Part shown: positions 1 to 7,508 of the stretch, in pieces
Layout: every line of letters starts with the position of its first letter
Position numbering within the stretch: the stretch's first letter is position 1
The notes under the pieces: generated by a model
What the model was told of the DNA's origin: nothing
The model's input: the letters and a program-made list of their open reading frames with translations, nothing else
The model's database searches: none
Assembly: GCF_010723575.1 (NCBI RefSeq)
Contig: NZ_BLKZ01000001.1
Location: forward strand, 992,001-1,056,000
Length of the DNA: 64,000 bases
Direction of reading: 5' to 3'
Source: Mycobacterium bourgelatii
Lineage (GTDB): Bacteria > Actinomycetota > Actinomycetes > Mycobacteriales > Mycobacteriaceae
Made by a program: the position numbers and the translations under genes

Positions 1-1
1 C

Positions 2-1759
2 GACAAGGCCGTCGAGTGGCTGCACACCGTGCGCGCCCAGAACGCGACGAAGCCCTGGATGATCTACTACTCGACCGGCGCCACCCACGCGCCGCACCAC
101 GTGTTCAAGGAGTGGGCCGACAAATACAAGGGGAAGTTCGACGAAGGCTGGGATGTGTACCGGCAGAAAACATTCGAACGCCAGAAGCAACTCGGGATCA
201 TCCCGCCGGACACCGAGCTCACCGAACGGCCGGACCTGTTCCCGGCGTGGGACAGCCTCTCGGAGACCCAACGCAAACTCTTTGCCCGGCAGATGGAAGT
301 GTTCGCCGGATTCTCCGAGAACGCCGACTGGAACGTCGGCCGACTGATCGACGCGATCGACAACCTCGGCGAGTTGGACAACACGCTGATCTTCTACATC
401 TGGGGCGACAACGGCGCCAGCATGGAAGGGACCAATACCGGTTCGTTCAACGAGATGACGTTCATCAACGGTCTCGACCTGGACGCCGAGCATCAGTTGG
501 AACTCATCGAGCAGTACGGCGGGATGGAAGCGCTGGGCGACGAATTTACCGCCCCGCACTTCGCGTCGCCCTGGGCGCACGCGAATAACACGCCGCTGCA
601 ATGGGGCAAGCAGATGGCCAGCCATCTGGGCGGCACCCGCGACCCCATGGTGGTCGCCTGGCCGAGCCGGATCCCGCGCGGCACCGGCATCCGCGAGCAG
701 TTCACCCATTGCATCGACATCGCGCCAACGGTGTTGGAGGCCATCGGTTTACCGCAGCCGGACACGGTCGACGGCGTGGAGCAGGAACCGATGGACGGCA
801 CGAGCTTCGTGCACACCTTCGACAACCCCGCCGCCGAAGAGCGGCACACCGTGCAGTACTTCGAAAACTTCGGCAGCCGCGCCATTTACAAGGACGGCTG
901 GTGGGCGTGTGCGCGACTGGACAAGGCGCCGTGGGATCTGTCGCCGCAGACGATGCAGCGCTTTGCCCCTGGCGTATACGACCCGGACAAAGACATTTGG
1001 GAGCTCTATTACCTGCCCGACGACTTCTCGCAGGCGCACAACCTAGCGGACAAACACCCGGACAAACTTGCCGAGCTGCAAGAGCTGTGGTGGCAGGAGG
1101 CGGAGAAGAACCGGGTGCTGCCGCTACTCGGCGGGCTTGCGGTGATGTACGGCGACCTGCCGCCGCTGCCCACCACCACCCGGTTCAGCTTCCAGGGCGG
1201 CGTGCAGAACATTCAACGCGGCATGGTGCCACGCATCTTCGGTCGCTCCTATGCCATCGAGGCGCGGCTGCACGTACCGGAGGGTGGGGCGCAGGGGGTG
1301 ATCGTCGCCAACGCCGACTTCATGGGCGGATTCGCGTTGTGGGTGGACGAGGAGCACCGGCTGCACCACACCTATTCGTTCCTCGGCGTCGAGACGTATC
1401 GGCAGGTGTCCACCGAGCCGATCCCGACGGGTGACGTCACGGTGCGTATGCTGTTCGAAACCGCGCAGCCGGTGGTGGGTTCCGGTGGGCGCGTGACGCT
1501 TTGGGCCGACGATCGATTGATCGGCGACGGTGAGTTGCCGCAGACGGTGAGCCTGGCCTTCACGTCCTACGCCGGGTTGGACGTCGGTCGCGACAACGGA
1601 CTCGTTGTCGACCGCGACTACGAGGACAAGGCTCCCTATGCATTCACCGGAACCGTCAAAGAGGTGATTTTCGACCTCAAGCCGGTTCCGCCGGCCGCCG
1701 AGCACGCGTTGCACGAGCACGCCTCCATCCAGGCGGTCGGGCGGGGCGCGGCCAACTAG
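2..1759 (+). CDS. atsB: Arylsulfatase, AtsB-like (3' part, 5' end outside window)
   Basis: Hydrolyses sulfate esters (alkaline-phosphatase-like sulfatase fold). The gene enters from the left edge in frame from base 2, leaving 585 C-terminal residues. The N-terminal part with the Cys/Ser that becomes formylglycine lies outside the window, so activity cannot be judged. Visible family features are the GDNGASMEGT segment, typical of the metal-binding part of sulfatases, then GGTRDPMVVAWPSRI and DIAPTVLEAIG, and a C-terminal beta-rich part after about residue 390. The identification as AtsB (Rv3299c, about 970 aa in H37Rv) rests on the large size and on synteny with lpqC, nei and lhr. In H37Rv lpqC is the next gene; here four genes are inserted between them. 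Confidence 0.9.
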   Translation, partial: DKAVEWLHTVRAQNATKPWMIYYSTGATHAPHHVFKEWADKYKGKFDEGWDVYRQKTFERQKQLGIIPPDTELTERPDLFPAWDSLSETQRKLFARQMEVFAGFSENADWNVGRLIDAIDNLGELDNTLIFYIWGDNGASMEGTNTGSFNEMTFINGLDLDAEHQLELIEQYGGMEALGDEFTAPHFASPWAHANNTPLQWGKQMASHLGGTRDPMVVAWPSRIPRGTGIREQFTHCIDIAPTVLEAIGLPQPDTVDGVEQEPMDGTSFVHTFDNPAAEERHTVQYFENFGSRAIYKDGWWACARLDKAPWDLSPQTMQRFAPGVYDPDKDIWELYYLPDDFSQAHNLADKHPDKLAELQELWWQEAEKNRVLPLLGGLAVMYGDLPPLPTTTRFSFQGGVQNIQRGMVPRIFGRSYAIEARLHVPEGGAQGVIVANADFMGGFALWVDEEHRLHHTYSFLGVETYRQVSTEPIPTGDVTVRMLFETAQPVVGSGGRVTLWADDRLIGDGELPQTVSLAFTSYAGLDVGRDNGLVVDRDYEDKAPYAFTGTVKEVIFDLKPVPPAAEHALHEHASIQAVGRGAAN

Positions 1760-1813
1760 TCCGAATGCCGTTGGCGCGGTGGGCGGACGGGGTCAGCCTT
1801 GGGGAAGCCCTAG

Positions 1814-2158
1814 TCAGCCATGGTGTCTAGGGCAGAACGCGGCGATGCTCAGGCCGACGAAGAACCCGGCGTGATAGCCGTCCAGCTTGCCGCTGTTGGT
1901 CAATTCGGTCGCGATGTCACCCTTTGGCCTGCCTTGGTCGAGTTCATTGCAGACTTGGTGGCCGGCGAGGATCGCCGCTTGCGGCGAGGCGAACTTGATG
2001 TCCCGGGACTCCACCGCGCTCAGGAATTGATCGTCGATTCCGTCGGCCCGTGCCGTCGGGGCGACCGCGCCTGCGAGACCGACCGACACCACCAACGCGG
2101 TCAGGCCGGCCCAGAATGATCGCGCGGGTATGGATGTGCGCACATGCTGGATTGCCAT
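1814..2158 (-). CDS. Secreted DUF732-family protein
   Basis: Small exported protein of 114 residues. A hydrophobic signal sequence (about residues 10-38) ends in APTARADG, a plausible signal peptidase I site. The mature part is about 75 residues with two cysteines (CNEL, and CPRHH near the end) that could form a disulfide, the usual layout of mycobacterial DUF732 proteins. The molecular function of the family is unknown. The ATG at 2158 was chosen because GGGGAGG (2166-2172 complement) lies 7 bases upstream; an in-frame TTG at 2164 is too close to it. The gene is convergent with atsB, with only about 55 bases between the stops. Confidence 0.8.
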   Translation of the reverse strand: MAIQHVRTSIPARSFWAGLTALVVSVGLAGAVAPTARADGIDDQFLSAVESRDIKFASPQAAILAGHQVCNELDQGRPKGDIATELTNSGKLDGYHAGFFVGLSIAAFCPRHHG

Positions 2159-2398
2159 TGCCAAACCTCCCCGCTGACCTGCCGATGTAACACGCTGCTT
2201 ACATTCCGATCATTACACGACCGTTCCGGACGGTGCGAACATCGCAGGTTGCCGGGTTGTGTACGGGTGGCGAACGGTCGCTGAATTCACGCCTTCGGTA
2301 CCTCCGGTGTGGATTGAGGATGGCCGCTATTCGAGCGCGCTTGTTACCATGCGTCGTGGCTGCGAGCCGGGGCAGCCTTCGTGCCTTGAGGAATTGAG

Positions 2399-3520
2399 TT
2401 GAACTGCAATCGGTTTGGTCTCGCACTGAGCGTCATCGCCTCCGCTGCGGTGACGCTGTCGGCGTGCGGCGGCGAGAAAGACGCCGTCCGCCCGGCCGCG
2501 AGTCCGAACCCCGAGGGAACGTCGCCGACGCAGGTGGCGTGCGGTGGCAAGACGGCGCTGAAGGCCAGCGGATCCACCGCTCAGGAAGGCGCAATGAGCC
2601 GATTCACCAAGGCCTTCGAACAAGTTTGCCAGGGACAGTCACTAACTTATGCGGGTGACGGATCGGCCGCCGGAATCGACGAATTCATCAGCAACCGAAC
2701 CGATTTCGCCGGTTCGGACGCACCCCTGGCCAAGGATGACTACGCGAAAGCGGAGCGGCGCTGTGGTTCTCCGGCGTGGAACCTGCCGGTAGTCTTCGGC
2801 GCAATTGCCATCGCCTACAACGTCAAAGGTTTGACGTCATTGAGCCTCGACGGACCGACCGCGGCGAAAATCTTCAACGGTGCCATCACCGCCTGGAATG
2901 ACCCCGCGATCGCCGCGCTGAATCCAGGTGCCGCGCTGCCCGCTCAGCCAATCCGGGTCGTCTTTCGCAGCGACGAGTCCGGCACCTCGGAAAACTTCCA
3001 GCGCTACCTCGACACCGCCGGCTACGGCGCCTGGGGCAAGGGTGCTGGCAAGACGTTCAACGGCGGCGTCGGCGAGGGCGCCGCTGGCAACGAGGGTGCC
3101 GCCGCGGCCGTCGCCAACGCTGACGGTTCCATCACCTATGTCGGGTGGTCATTCGCCCAAGCGCACCACCTGGCGACGGCCCGGATCATCACCGCGGCCG
3201 GACCGGAACCGGTGGCGTTGAGCGCAGACTCGGTCGGGAAGACGATCTCGGGTGCCTGGTTCGCCAAGGAGGGCAACGACCTGGCTCTCGACACCATCTC
3301 CTTCTACCGGCCCAACCAGCCCGACTCCTACCCGATCGTGCAGGCGACCTATGAGGTGGTGTGCTCGAAGTACTCCGACGCGCAGACGGGCACGGCGGTC
3401 AGAGCGTTCCTGCAGAGCGCCATCGGCCCCGGTCAGAACGGTCTGGTCGACAACGGATACGCTCCCGTTCCGGACGCATTCAAGTCGCGATTATCCGCGG
3501 CGGTCAACGCCATCAGTTGA
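2399..3520 (+). CDS. PstS-like phosphate-binding lipoprotein (orphan)
   Basis: Periplasmic phosphate-binding component of a Pst-type ABC importer, 373 residues. A signal peptide ends in the lipobox LSAC with the lipidated Cys at residue 23. Phosphate-contact motifs are present: KASGSTAQ, GDGSAAGIDEF, FAGSDAPLA and RSDESGTSENF. The start is a TTG preceded by GAGGAA (2388-2393) with a 5-base gap; no better start fits the signal peptide. There is no pstC, pstA or pstB beside it; the neighbours are a DUF732 gene and a PPE gene. M. tuberculosis has PstS1-3 elsewhere, associated with permease genes, so this looks like an extra paralogue that must share a permease or act as a phosphate scavenger or sensor. 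The last two points are inference. Confidence 0.93.
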   Translation: MNCNRFGLALSVIASAAVTLSACGGEKDAVRPAASPNPEGTSPTQVACGGKTALKASGSTAQEGAMSRFTKAFEQVCQGQSLTYAGDGSAAGIDEFISNRTDFAGSDAPLAKDDYAKAERRCGSPAWNLPVVFGAIAIAYNVKGLTSLSLDGPTAAKIFNGAITAWNDPAIAALNPGAALPAQPIRVVFRSDESGTSENFQRYLDTAGYGAWGKGAGKTFNGGVGEGAAGNEGAAAAVANADGSITYVGWSFAQAHHLATARIITAAGPEPVALSADSVGKTISGAWFAKEGNDLALDTISFYRPNQPDSYPIVQATYEVVCSKYSDAQTGTAVRAFLQSAIGPGQNGLVDNGYAPVPDAFKSRLSAAVNAIS

Positions 3521-3549
3521 CCGCCGAAGTCCTGAGCAGGATCGCCGAC

Positions 3550-3570
3550 GCGCATTATTCCTGCGCTTTT
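3550..3570 (+). terminator. Possible intrinsic terminator after pstS-like gene
   Basis: GCGCA and TGCGC form a 5-bp stem around a 7-base loop, followed directly by TTTT (3567-3570), 30 bases after the pstS stop. The stem is short, so it may be weak, but a U-run behind a hairpin is uncommon in this GC-rich sequence. Confidence 0.4.
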
Positions 3571-3629
3571 AACCTGTGTGTTTAACAGAAACTTCGCAAA
3601 ATTTTCTCTTGCTGTCATTGTGAGGTGCT

Positions 3630-4835
3630 ATGGAGTTCGTAACGCTGCCGCCTGAGGTGACCTCGGCGCTGATCCACTCGGGACCGGGTGCGCAATCACT
3701 GATCGTCGCCTCCGGGGTATGGCAGAACCTCGGCACCGACTTGGAAGAAACCGTCGCCAACTATGCGTCGGTGCTGTCTACGCTGGCCGGGGAATGGCAC
3801 GGACCGTCGACCATGGCGATGATCGATGCCGCCGGTCCCTTTCTCAACTGGATGCGAGCCACCGCGCAGCAGTGTCACCGGTTGAGCGCTTCGGCGCAGG
3901 CCGCTGCGGCGGAATTCAACGCGACCCTCGCAGCGGTGGTGCACCCCTCGGTCGTCAGCGCCAACCGGGCCCAGTTGGCCCAGTTGATTGCCACCAACGG
4001 ATTCGGCAAGAACCTTGCCGCCATCGCCGAGAACGAGGCGCAGTACCAAGCGATGTGGGTGAACAACTCCGCGGCCATGTACCGATACCAGGCGGCGACG
4101 GCGCAGGCCCTCGACTTGCCGTTGTTCTCCTCACCACCGACCATGGTGGATCCGGGCGGGATGGCAGCCCAAACCGACGCCGTCCAGACGGCAGTCGCGT
4201 CCGCAGGGTCCACGCACGCCGCGTCAGGGCTGGCCGAGGCGGCCGCTGCCGCGGCGCCCGCATCGGCGGTTGCTCCGCCGATGTCTCCGATCGATGCGCT
4301 GCTTCAGAGCGTCGGCGTCCTCTTCGATCCGAGCCAGGGCTGGTTCGGCATGGCCAACACCTACGCCAACCAGTTGGTCTCGTCGGGATTCCCGATCAAC
4401 ATGCTCAGCTATTTCGCACAATTCACGTCGGCCCAGGCTTTGACGGAGCTTGCCCCGGATGTCGCCGAGGGCCTGGCCGAAGGCGAGTCGGCCCTGAGCG
4501 GCGCAGCGGGCGGCCTAGCCGACGTTGCCGAGGCGTTGAGCGGGATCGGCGCTCCTGCGGCGACGATGGGCGCTGCCGTTCAGCTGGGCAGCCTCTCGGC
4601 ACCACCCGCCACCGCGGGCCTTCTGGTCAGTGCGAATACGCCGGTGCAACTCGCCTCGGCCGCGTCCCCGCTACCCGCTGGGGATGCCGATTTCCCGATG
4701 CTCCCGCCGATCATGGCCCCGCCGATCTCGGCCGGAAGCGGTTGGCGCAAGCGCACCGACCCGAAGTACGAAGACCTGGCGATGGGCAAGGAAATTATCG
4801 GGACGTTCATCCCCCGATCTCCGTCTGGGGGATGA
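3630..4835 (+). CDS. PPE family protein
   Basis: PPE proteins are surface or secreted partners exported by type VII (ESX) systems, usually with a PE protein. The N-terminal about 175 residues form the PPE domain: LPPEVTS at residues 6-12 (the PPE motif), a WHG turn near residue 55 and long Ala-rich helices. The remainder, to residue 401, is Ala/Gly/Ser rich with no pentapeptide repeats and no clear GxxSVPxxW. It ends with a basic stretch (SGWRKRTDPKYEDLAMGKE) that I could not assign to a PPE subfamily. There is no PE gene upstream, so any PE partner must be encoded elsewhere. The gene follows the pstS-like gene by 109 bases of AT-rich DNA. Confidence 0.92.
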   Translation: MEFVTLPPEVTSALIHSGPGAQSLIVASGVWQNLGTDLEETVANYASVLSTLAGEWHGPSTMAMIDAAGPFLNWMRATAQQCHRLSASAQAAAAEFNATLAAVVHPSVVSANRAQLAQLIATNGFGKNLAAIAENEAQYQAMWVNNSAAMYRYQAATAQALDLPLFSSPPTMVDPGGMAAQTDAVQTAVASAGSTHAASGLAEAAAAAAPASAVAPPMSPIDALLQSVGVLFDPSQGWFGMANTYANQLVSSGFPINMLSYFAQFTSAQALTELAPDVAEGLAEGESALSGAAGGLADVAEALSGIGAPAATMGAAVQLGSLSAPPATAGLLVSANTPVQLASAASPLPAGDADFPMLPPIMAPPISAGSGWRKRTDPKYEDLAMGKEIIGTFIPRSPSGG

Positions 4836-4887
4836 GGGGACGTCAGGCGCGCGCTTAGGTACGCGAGCACTGGGGTAGCCACCCGCG

Positions 4888-5694
4888 ATGGACATCACGG
4901 TGACCTTCATCGGCAACGCCACCACGTTGATCCGGGCGGGCGGGTTCACGATCCTGACCGATCCGAACTTCCTGCACCGCGGGCAGCGCGCATACCTCGG
5001 CTACGGGCTGGTGTCGAAGCGCCGCAAAGAGCCGGCGCTCAGCATCGAGCAGCTGCCGCCGATCGATGTGGTTGTGCTCTCGCACATGCATGGCGACCAC
5101 TGGGATCGGGTGTCGCAGCAGCGCCTCGACCATGCACTGCCCATCGTGACGACCCCGCATGCTGCCAAGCGGCTGCAGCACCGCGGCTTCGACGACGCGC
5201 TCGGCCTCAGCACCTGGCAGCGGCACATCATCACCAAGGGCGATCTCACCGTCACCCTGACGTCGCTGCCCGGCCGGCACGCACCGACCTTGGCGCATCG
5301 GCTGCTGCCACCGGTGATGGGCACCATGCTGGATTTCGTCGCCGTTGACGGCGACCGGCGACGGCGGATCTACATATCCGGCGACACGCTGCTAGTCGAA
5401 GAACTCAAAGAGATTCCAGTGCAATTCGATTCGATCGACGTCGGCCTGCTCCATCTGGGCGGGGCCCGGCTGCCGGCCGGTAGACGGCTTCCGTTCGGGC
5501 TCACGGTGACCATGGACGGCAGGCAGGGCGCCGGGTTGGTGGAGTTGCTTGACCTGCCGAAAATGATTCCGGTGCACTTCGATGACTATGGCGTCTTCGC
5601 GTCACCCCTTTCCGAGTTCAGCCGGGAAATGGAACGGCGAGGCATGGCCGACCGGATCATCGAGCTGGAGCGGGGCGCCTCCGTCGTGGTGTGA
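4888..5694 (+). CDS. Metallo-beta-lactamase-fold hydrolase (UlaG/NAPE-PLD-like)
   Basis: Cytoplasmic metal-dependent hydrolase of 268 residues. The dinuclear metal site is visible: HMHGDH at residues 66-71 (HxHxDH), His131 in PGRHAP, Asp166 in ISGDT and His230 in IPVHFDD. The N-terminus MDITVTFIGNATTLI fits the UlaG-like and NAPE-PLD-like branch, in which substrates range from lactones to phosphodiesters; the substrate here cannot be told. It has no signal peptide. It starts 52 bases after the PPE stop and may be co-transcribed with it. The gene is not at this position in H37Rv. Confidence 0.85.
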   Translation: MDITVTFIGNATTLIRAGGFTILTDPNFLHRGQRAYLGYGLVSKRRKEPALSIEQLPPIDVVVLSHMHGDHWDRVSQQRLDHALPIVTTPHAAKRLQHRGFDDALGLSTWQRHIITKGDLTVTLTSLPGRHAPTLAHRLLPPVMGTMLDFVAVDGDRRRRIYISGDTLLVEELKEIPVQFDSIDVGLLHLGGARLPAGRRLPFGLTVTMDGRQGAGLVELLDLPKMIPVHFDDYGVFASPLSEFSREMERRGMADRIIELERGASVVV

Positions 5695-5719
5695 GACAGC
5701 CTGAACCGAGGGCCGGCAG

Positions 5720-5755
5720 CCCGCGACATGTGGAGGCGTTCAACGCATGTGCGGG
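5720..5755. promoter_or_regulatory. Imperfect inverted repeat upstream of lpqC (operator or terminator)
   Basis: CCCGC-g-ACATG (5720-5730) pairs with CATGTGCGGG (5746-5755), giving 10 pairs and a one-base bulge. The 15-base middle holds its own palindrome, GCGTTCAACGC. It lies 25 bases after the hydrolase stop and covers the expected -35 region of the lpqC promoter, so it could end the upstream transcript or bind a regulator. Confidence 0.4.
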
Positions 5756-5764
5756 TGCGGTCGG

Positions 5765-5770
5765 TAATTT
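5765..5770 (+). promoter_or_regulatory. -10 box for leaderless lpqC
   Basis: TAATTT matches the mycobacterial TANNNT -10 consensus and ends 6 bases before the lpqC ATG, so transcription would begin at or next to the start codon. No Shine-Dalgarno is seen. Confidence 0.5.
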
Positions 5771-5776
5771 GGCTGC

Positions 5777-6703
5777 ATGCTCTGGGCGCGATTGCTATCG
5801 CTTGCCGTTCTTCTGGTGTGCGCTACCTGCGTGACTGGGTGTGCGGAGCAGAAGGTGTCGGCGGATCGTTCTCGGGATATTCCGGGAACGTTTCACTATG
5901 ACAAGTTGAAGCGCACCTACGTCGTGCATGTGCCGCCGGGGGACCCCGTCGGCCTGGTGCTCAACCTGCATGGAGGCGGCGGCACCGGAATCGGACAACA
6001 GAACCTGACGCGTTTCAACTCCGTCGCCGACGCCGCCAACCTGGTGGTGGTATATCCCGACGGCTACGACAAGAGCTGGGCCGACGGCCGCGGCGCGGCA
6101 CCCGCTGACCGTCGCCATCTCAACGATGTCGGATTCTTGGTCGCCCTGGTTGAACGGGTGCAGAAAGAGTTCGACGTTCCGGCCGGACACATCTTCGCCA
6201 CCGGAATGTCCAACGGCGGGTTCATGTCCAACCGGCTGGCTTGCGACCGCGCCGACCTGTTCGCCGCGATTGCGCCGATCTCGGGCACGCTGGGCGTCGG
6301 CGTGCCCTGCAATCCGTCGCGTCCGGTGTCGGTGCTGGCCGCGCACGGCACCGCGGATCGGATCGTGCCGTTCAACGGCGGGAAGGTCCGGGGCCGCGGC
6401 GGGATCAGCCAGGCCATTTCCGTCGCCAACTCCCTCGATCGGTGGCGCGCCATCGACGGGTGTAAAGGCGCACCGTCGGTGCAGAACCTGCCGGATGTCA
6501 GGGACGGAACTCGCGTTCGCCGTTTCGATTCCACGGGCTGCAAGGACGGGACGGAGGTGGTCTTCTATCAGATCGACGACGGCGGACACACCTGGCCGGG
6601 CAGCAAGCAGTATCTGCCGAAATCGGTCATCGGACTCACCACGCGGACGTTCGACAGCTCGCAGGTGATCGCCCAGTTCTTCCTGACCCACGGCCGCGAC
6701 TAA
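5777..6703 (+). CDS. lpqC: Lipoprotein LpqC, PHB-depolymerase-type esterase
   Basis: Alpha/beta-hydrolase esterase anchored to the outer face of the membrane, 308 residues. The signal peptide ends in the lipobox VTGC with Cys22 as lipidation site. The catalytic triad can be placed: Ser145 in GMSNG (GxSxG), Asp194 in HGTADRIVPF and His271 in GGHTWPG. LHGGGG near residue 64 forms the oxyanion region. The family includes polyhydroxybutyrate depolymerases and feruloyl or acetyl esterases; the real substrate is not known. It matches Rv3298c in H37Rv, where it directly follows atsB. It is convergent with nei2, with a 37-base gap. Confidence 0.93.
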   Translation: MLWARLLSLAVLLVCATCVTGCAEQKVSADRSRDIPGTFHYDKLKRTYVVHVPPGDPVGLVLNLHGGGGTGIGQQNLTRFNSVADAANLVVVYPDGYDKSWADGRGAAPADRRHLNDVGFLVALVERVQKEFDVPAGHIFATGMSNGGFMSNRLACDRADLFAAIAPISGTLGVGVPCNPSRPVSVLAAHGTADRIVPFNGGKVRGRGGISQAISVANSLDRWRAIDGCKGAPSVQNLPDVRDGTRVRRFDSTGCKDGTEVVFYQIDDGGHTWPGSKQYLPKSVIGLTTRTFDSSQVIAQFFLTHGRD

Positions 6704-6740
6704 GCGCCGCGACTGATTGGTGCGGCCCGCGCCCACGGCC

Positions 6741-7505
6741 TCAGCGCTGACATTTCGGGCACCAGTACGTCACGCGCTCGTCGCCGCCCTCGGCGTTCCG
6801 GTAGTTGATGCGTGTTCCGCAGCGCCGGCAGGGCTGGCCGGACCGGCCGTACACCCACAGCTGCCTGCCGGGCCGGGTGTCGCCCGTGGTGCAGCGGTTC
6901 CAGCGGAAACGATTGGCCCACAACATCTCCCGGGCTCGGGTGGCCAGACGCAACGGATCGGCGACATCGCTGACGGGCGCGGTCGGTAGCTGCCCGAAGA
7001 TAAAGCACAGCTCGTTGCTGTAGACGTTGCCGACACCGGCCATCACCCGCTGGTCGAGCAGTGCTTCGGCCAACGGCCGGTCGGGATCGGCCACCAGATT
7101 GGCCGCCGCGGTTTGGGCATCCCAGTCCTCGCCCAGCAGATCGGGACCAAGATGTGCGACTGGGTCGCCGTCGTGGTCGCGGTCAAGAATCTCGAGCACG
7201 CCGAGATCGACACCCACCGCCCGGACGTCGCCGGCCTCGAGCACGATCCGGGCGCGGTAGTCCACCTTCACCGGTCGATTGCTGACGCGCCAGCTGCCGT
7301 CCATCTTCAGGTGCGAGTGAATGCTGGCCGGCCCGACCCGGATGAACAAATGCTTGCCCCGACTGATCACCTCGTCCACCACCGCACCGGTGAGGTCGAC
7401 GGTGGCGAAGCGGGGCACCCGCACGTCGCAGCGGGTCAACGTGCGGCCAACCAGATGCTCACGCAGGGTGGCGGCGGTGTGCCAGACGGTGTCGCCCTCG
7501 GGCAT
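6741..7505 (-). CDS. nei: Endonuclease VIII / DNA glycosylase Nei2
   Basis: Base-excision repair glycosylase with AP-lyase activity for oxidised pyrimidines, Fpg/Nei family, 254 residues. The N-terminus MPEGDTVWHTA supplies the catalytic Pro2 and Glu3 after Met removal. The helix-two-turn-helix lies around GVGNVYSNELCF, and a C-terminal zinc finger has cysteines at 226, 229, 249 and 252. It corresponds to Rv3297 (Nei2) in H37Rv. It starts 3 bases after the lhr stop, so the two repair genes share a transcript. Confidence 0.95.
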   Translation of the reverse strand: MPEGDTVWHTAATLREHLVGRTLTRCDVRVPRFATVDLTGAVVDEVISRGKHLFIRVGPASIHSHLKMDGSWRVSNRPVKVDYRARIVLEAGDVRAVGVDLGVLEILDRDHDGDPVAHLGPDLLGEDWDAQTAAANLVADPDRPLAEALLDQRVMAGVGNVYSNELCFIFGQLPTAPVSDVADPLRLATRAREMLWANRFRWNRCTTGDTRPGRQLWVYGRSGQPCRRCGTRINYRNAEGGDERVTYWCPKCQR

Positions 7506-7508
7506 GGC

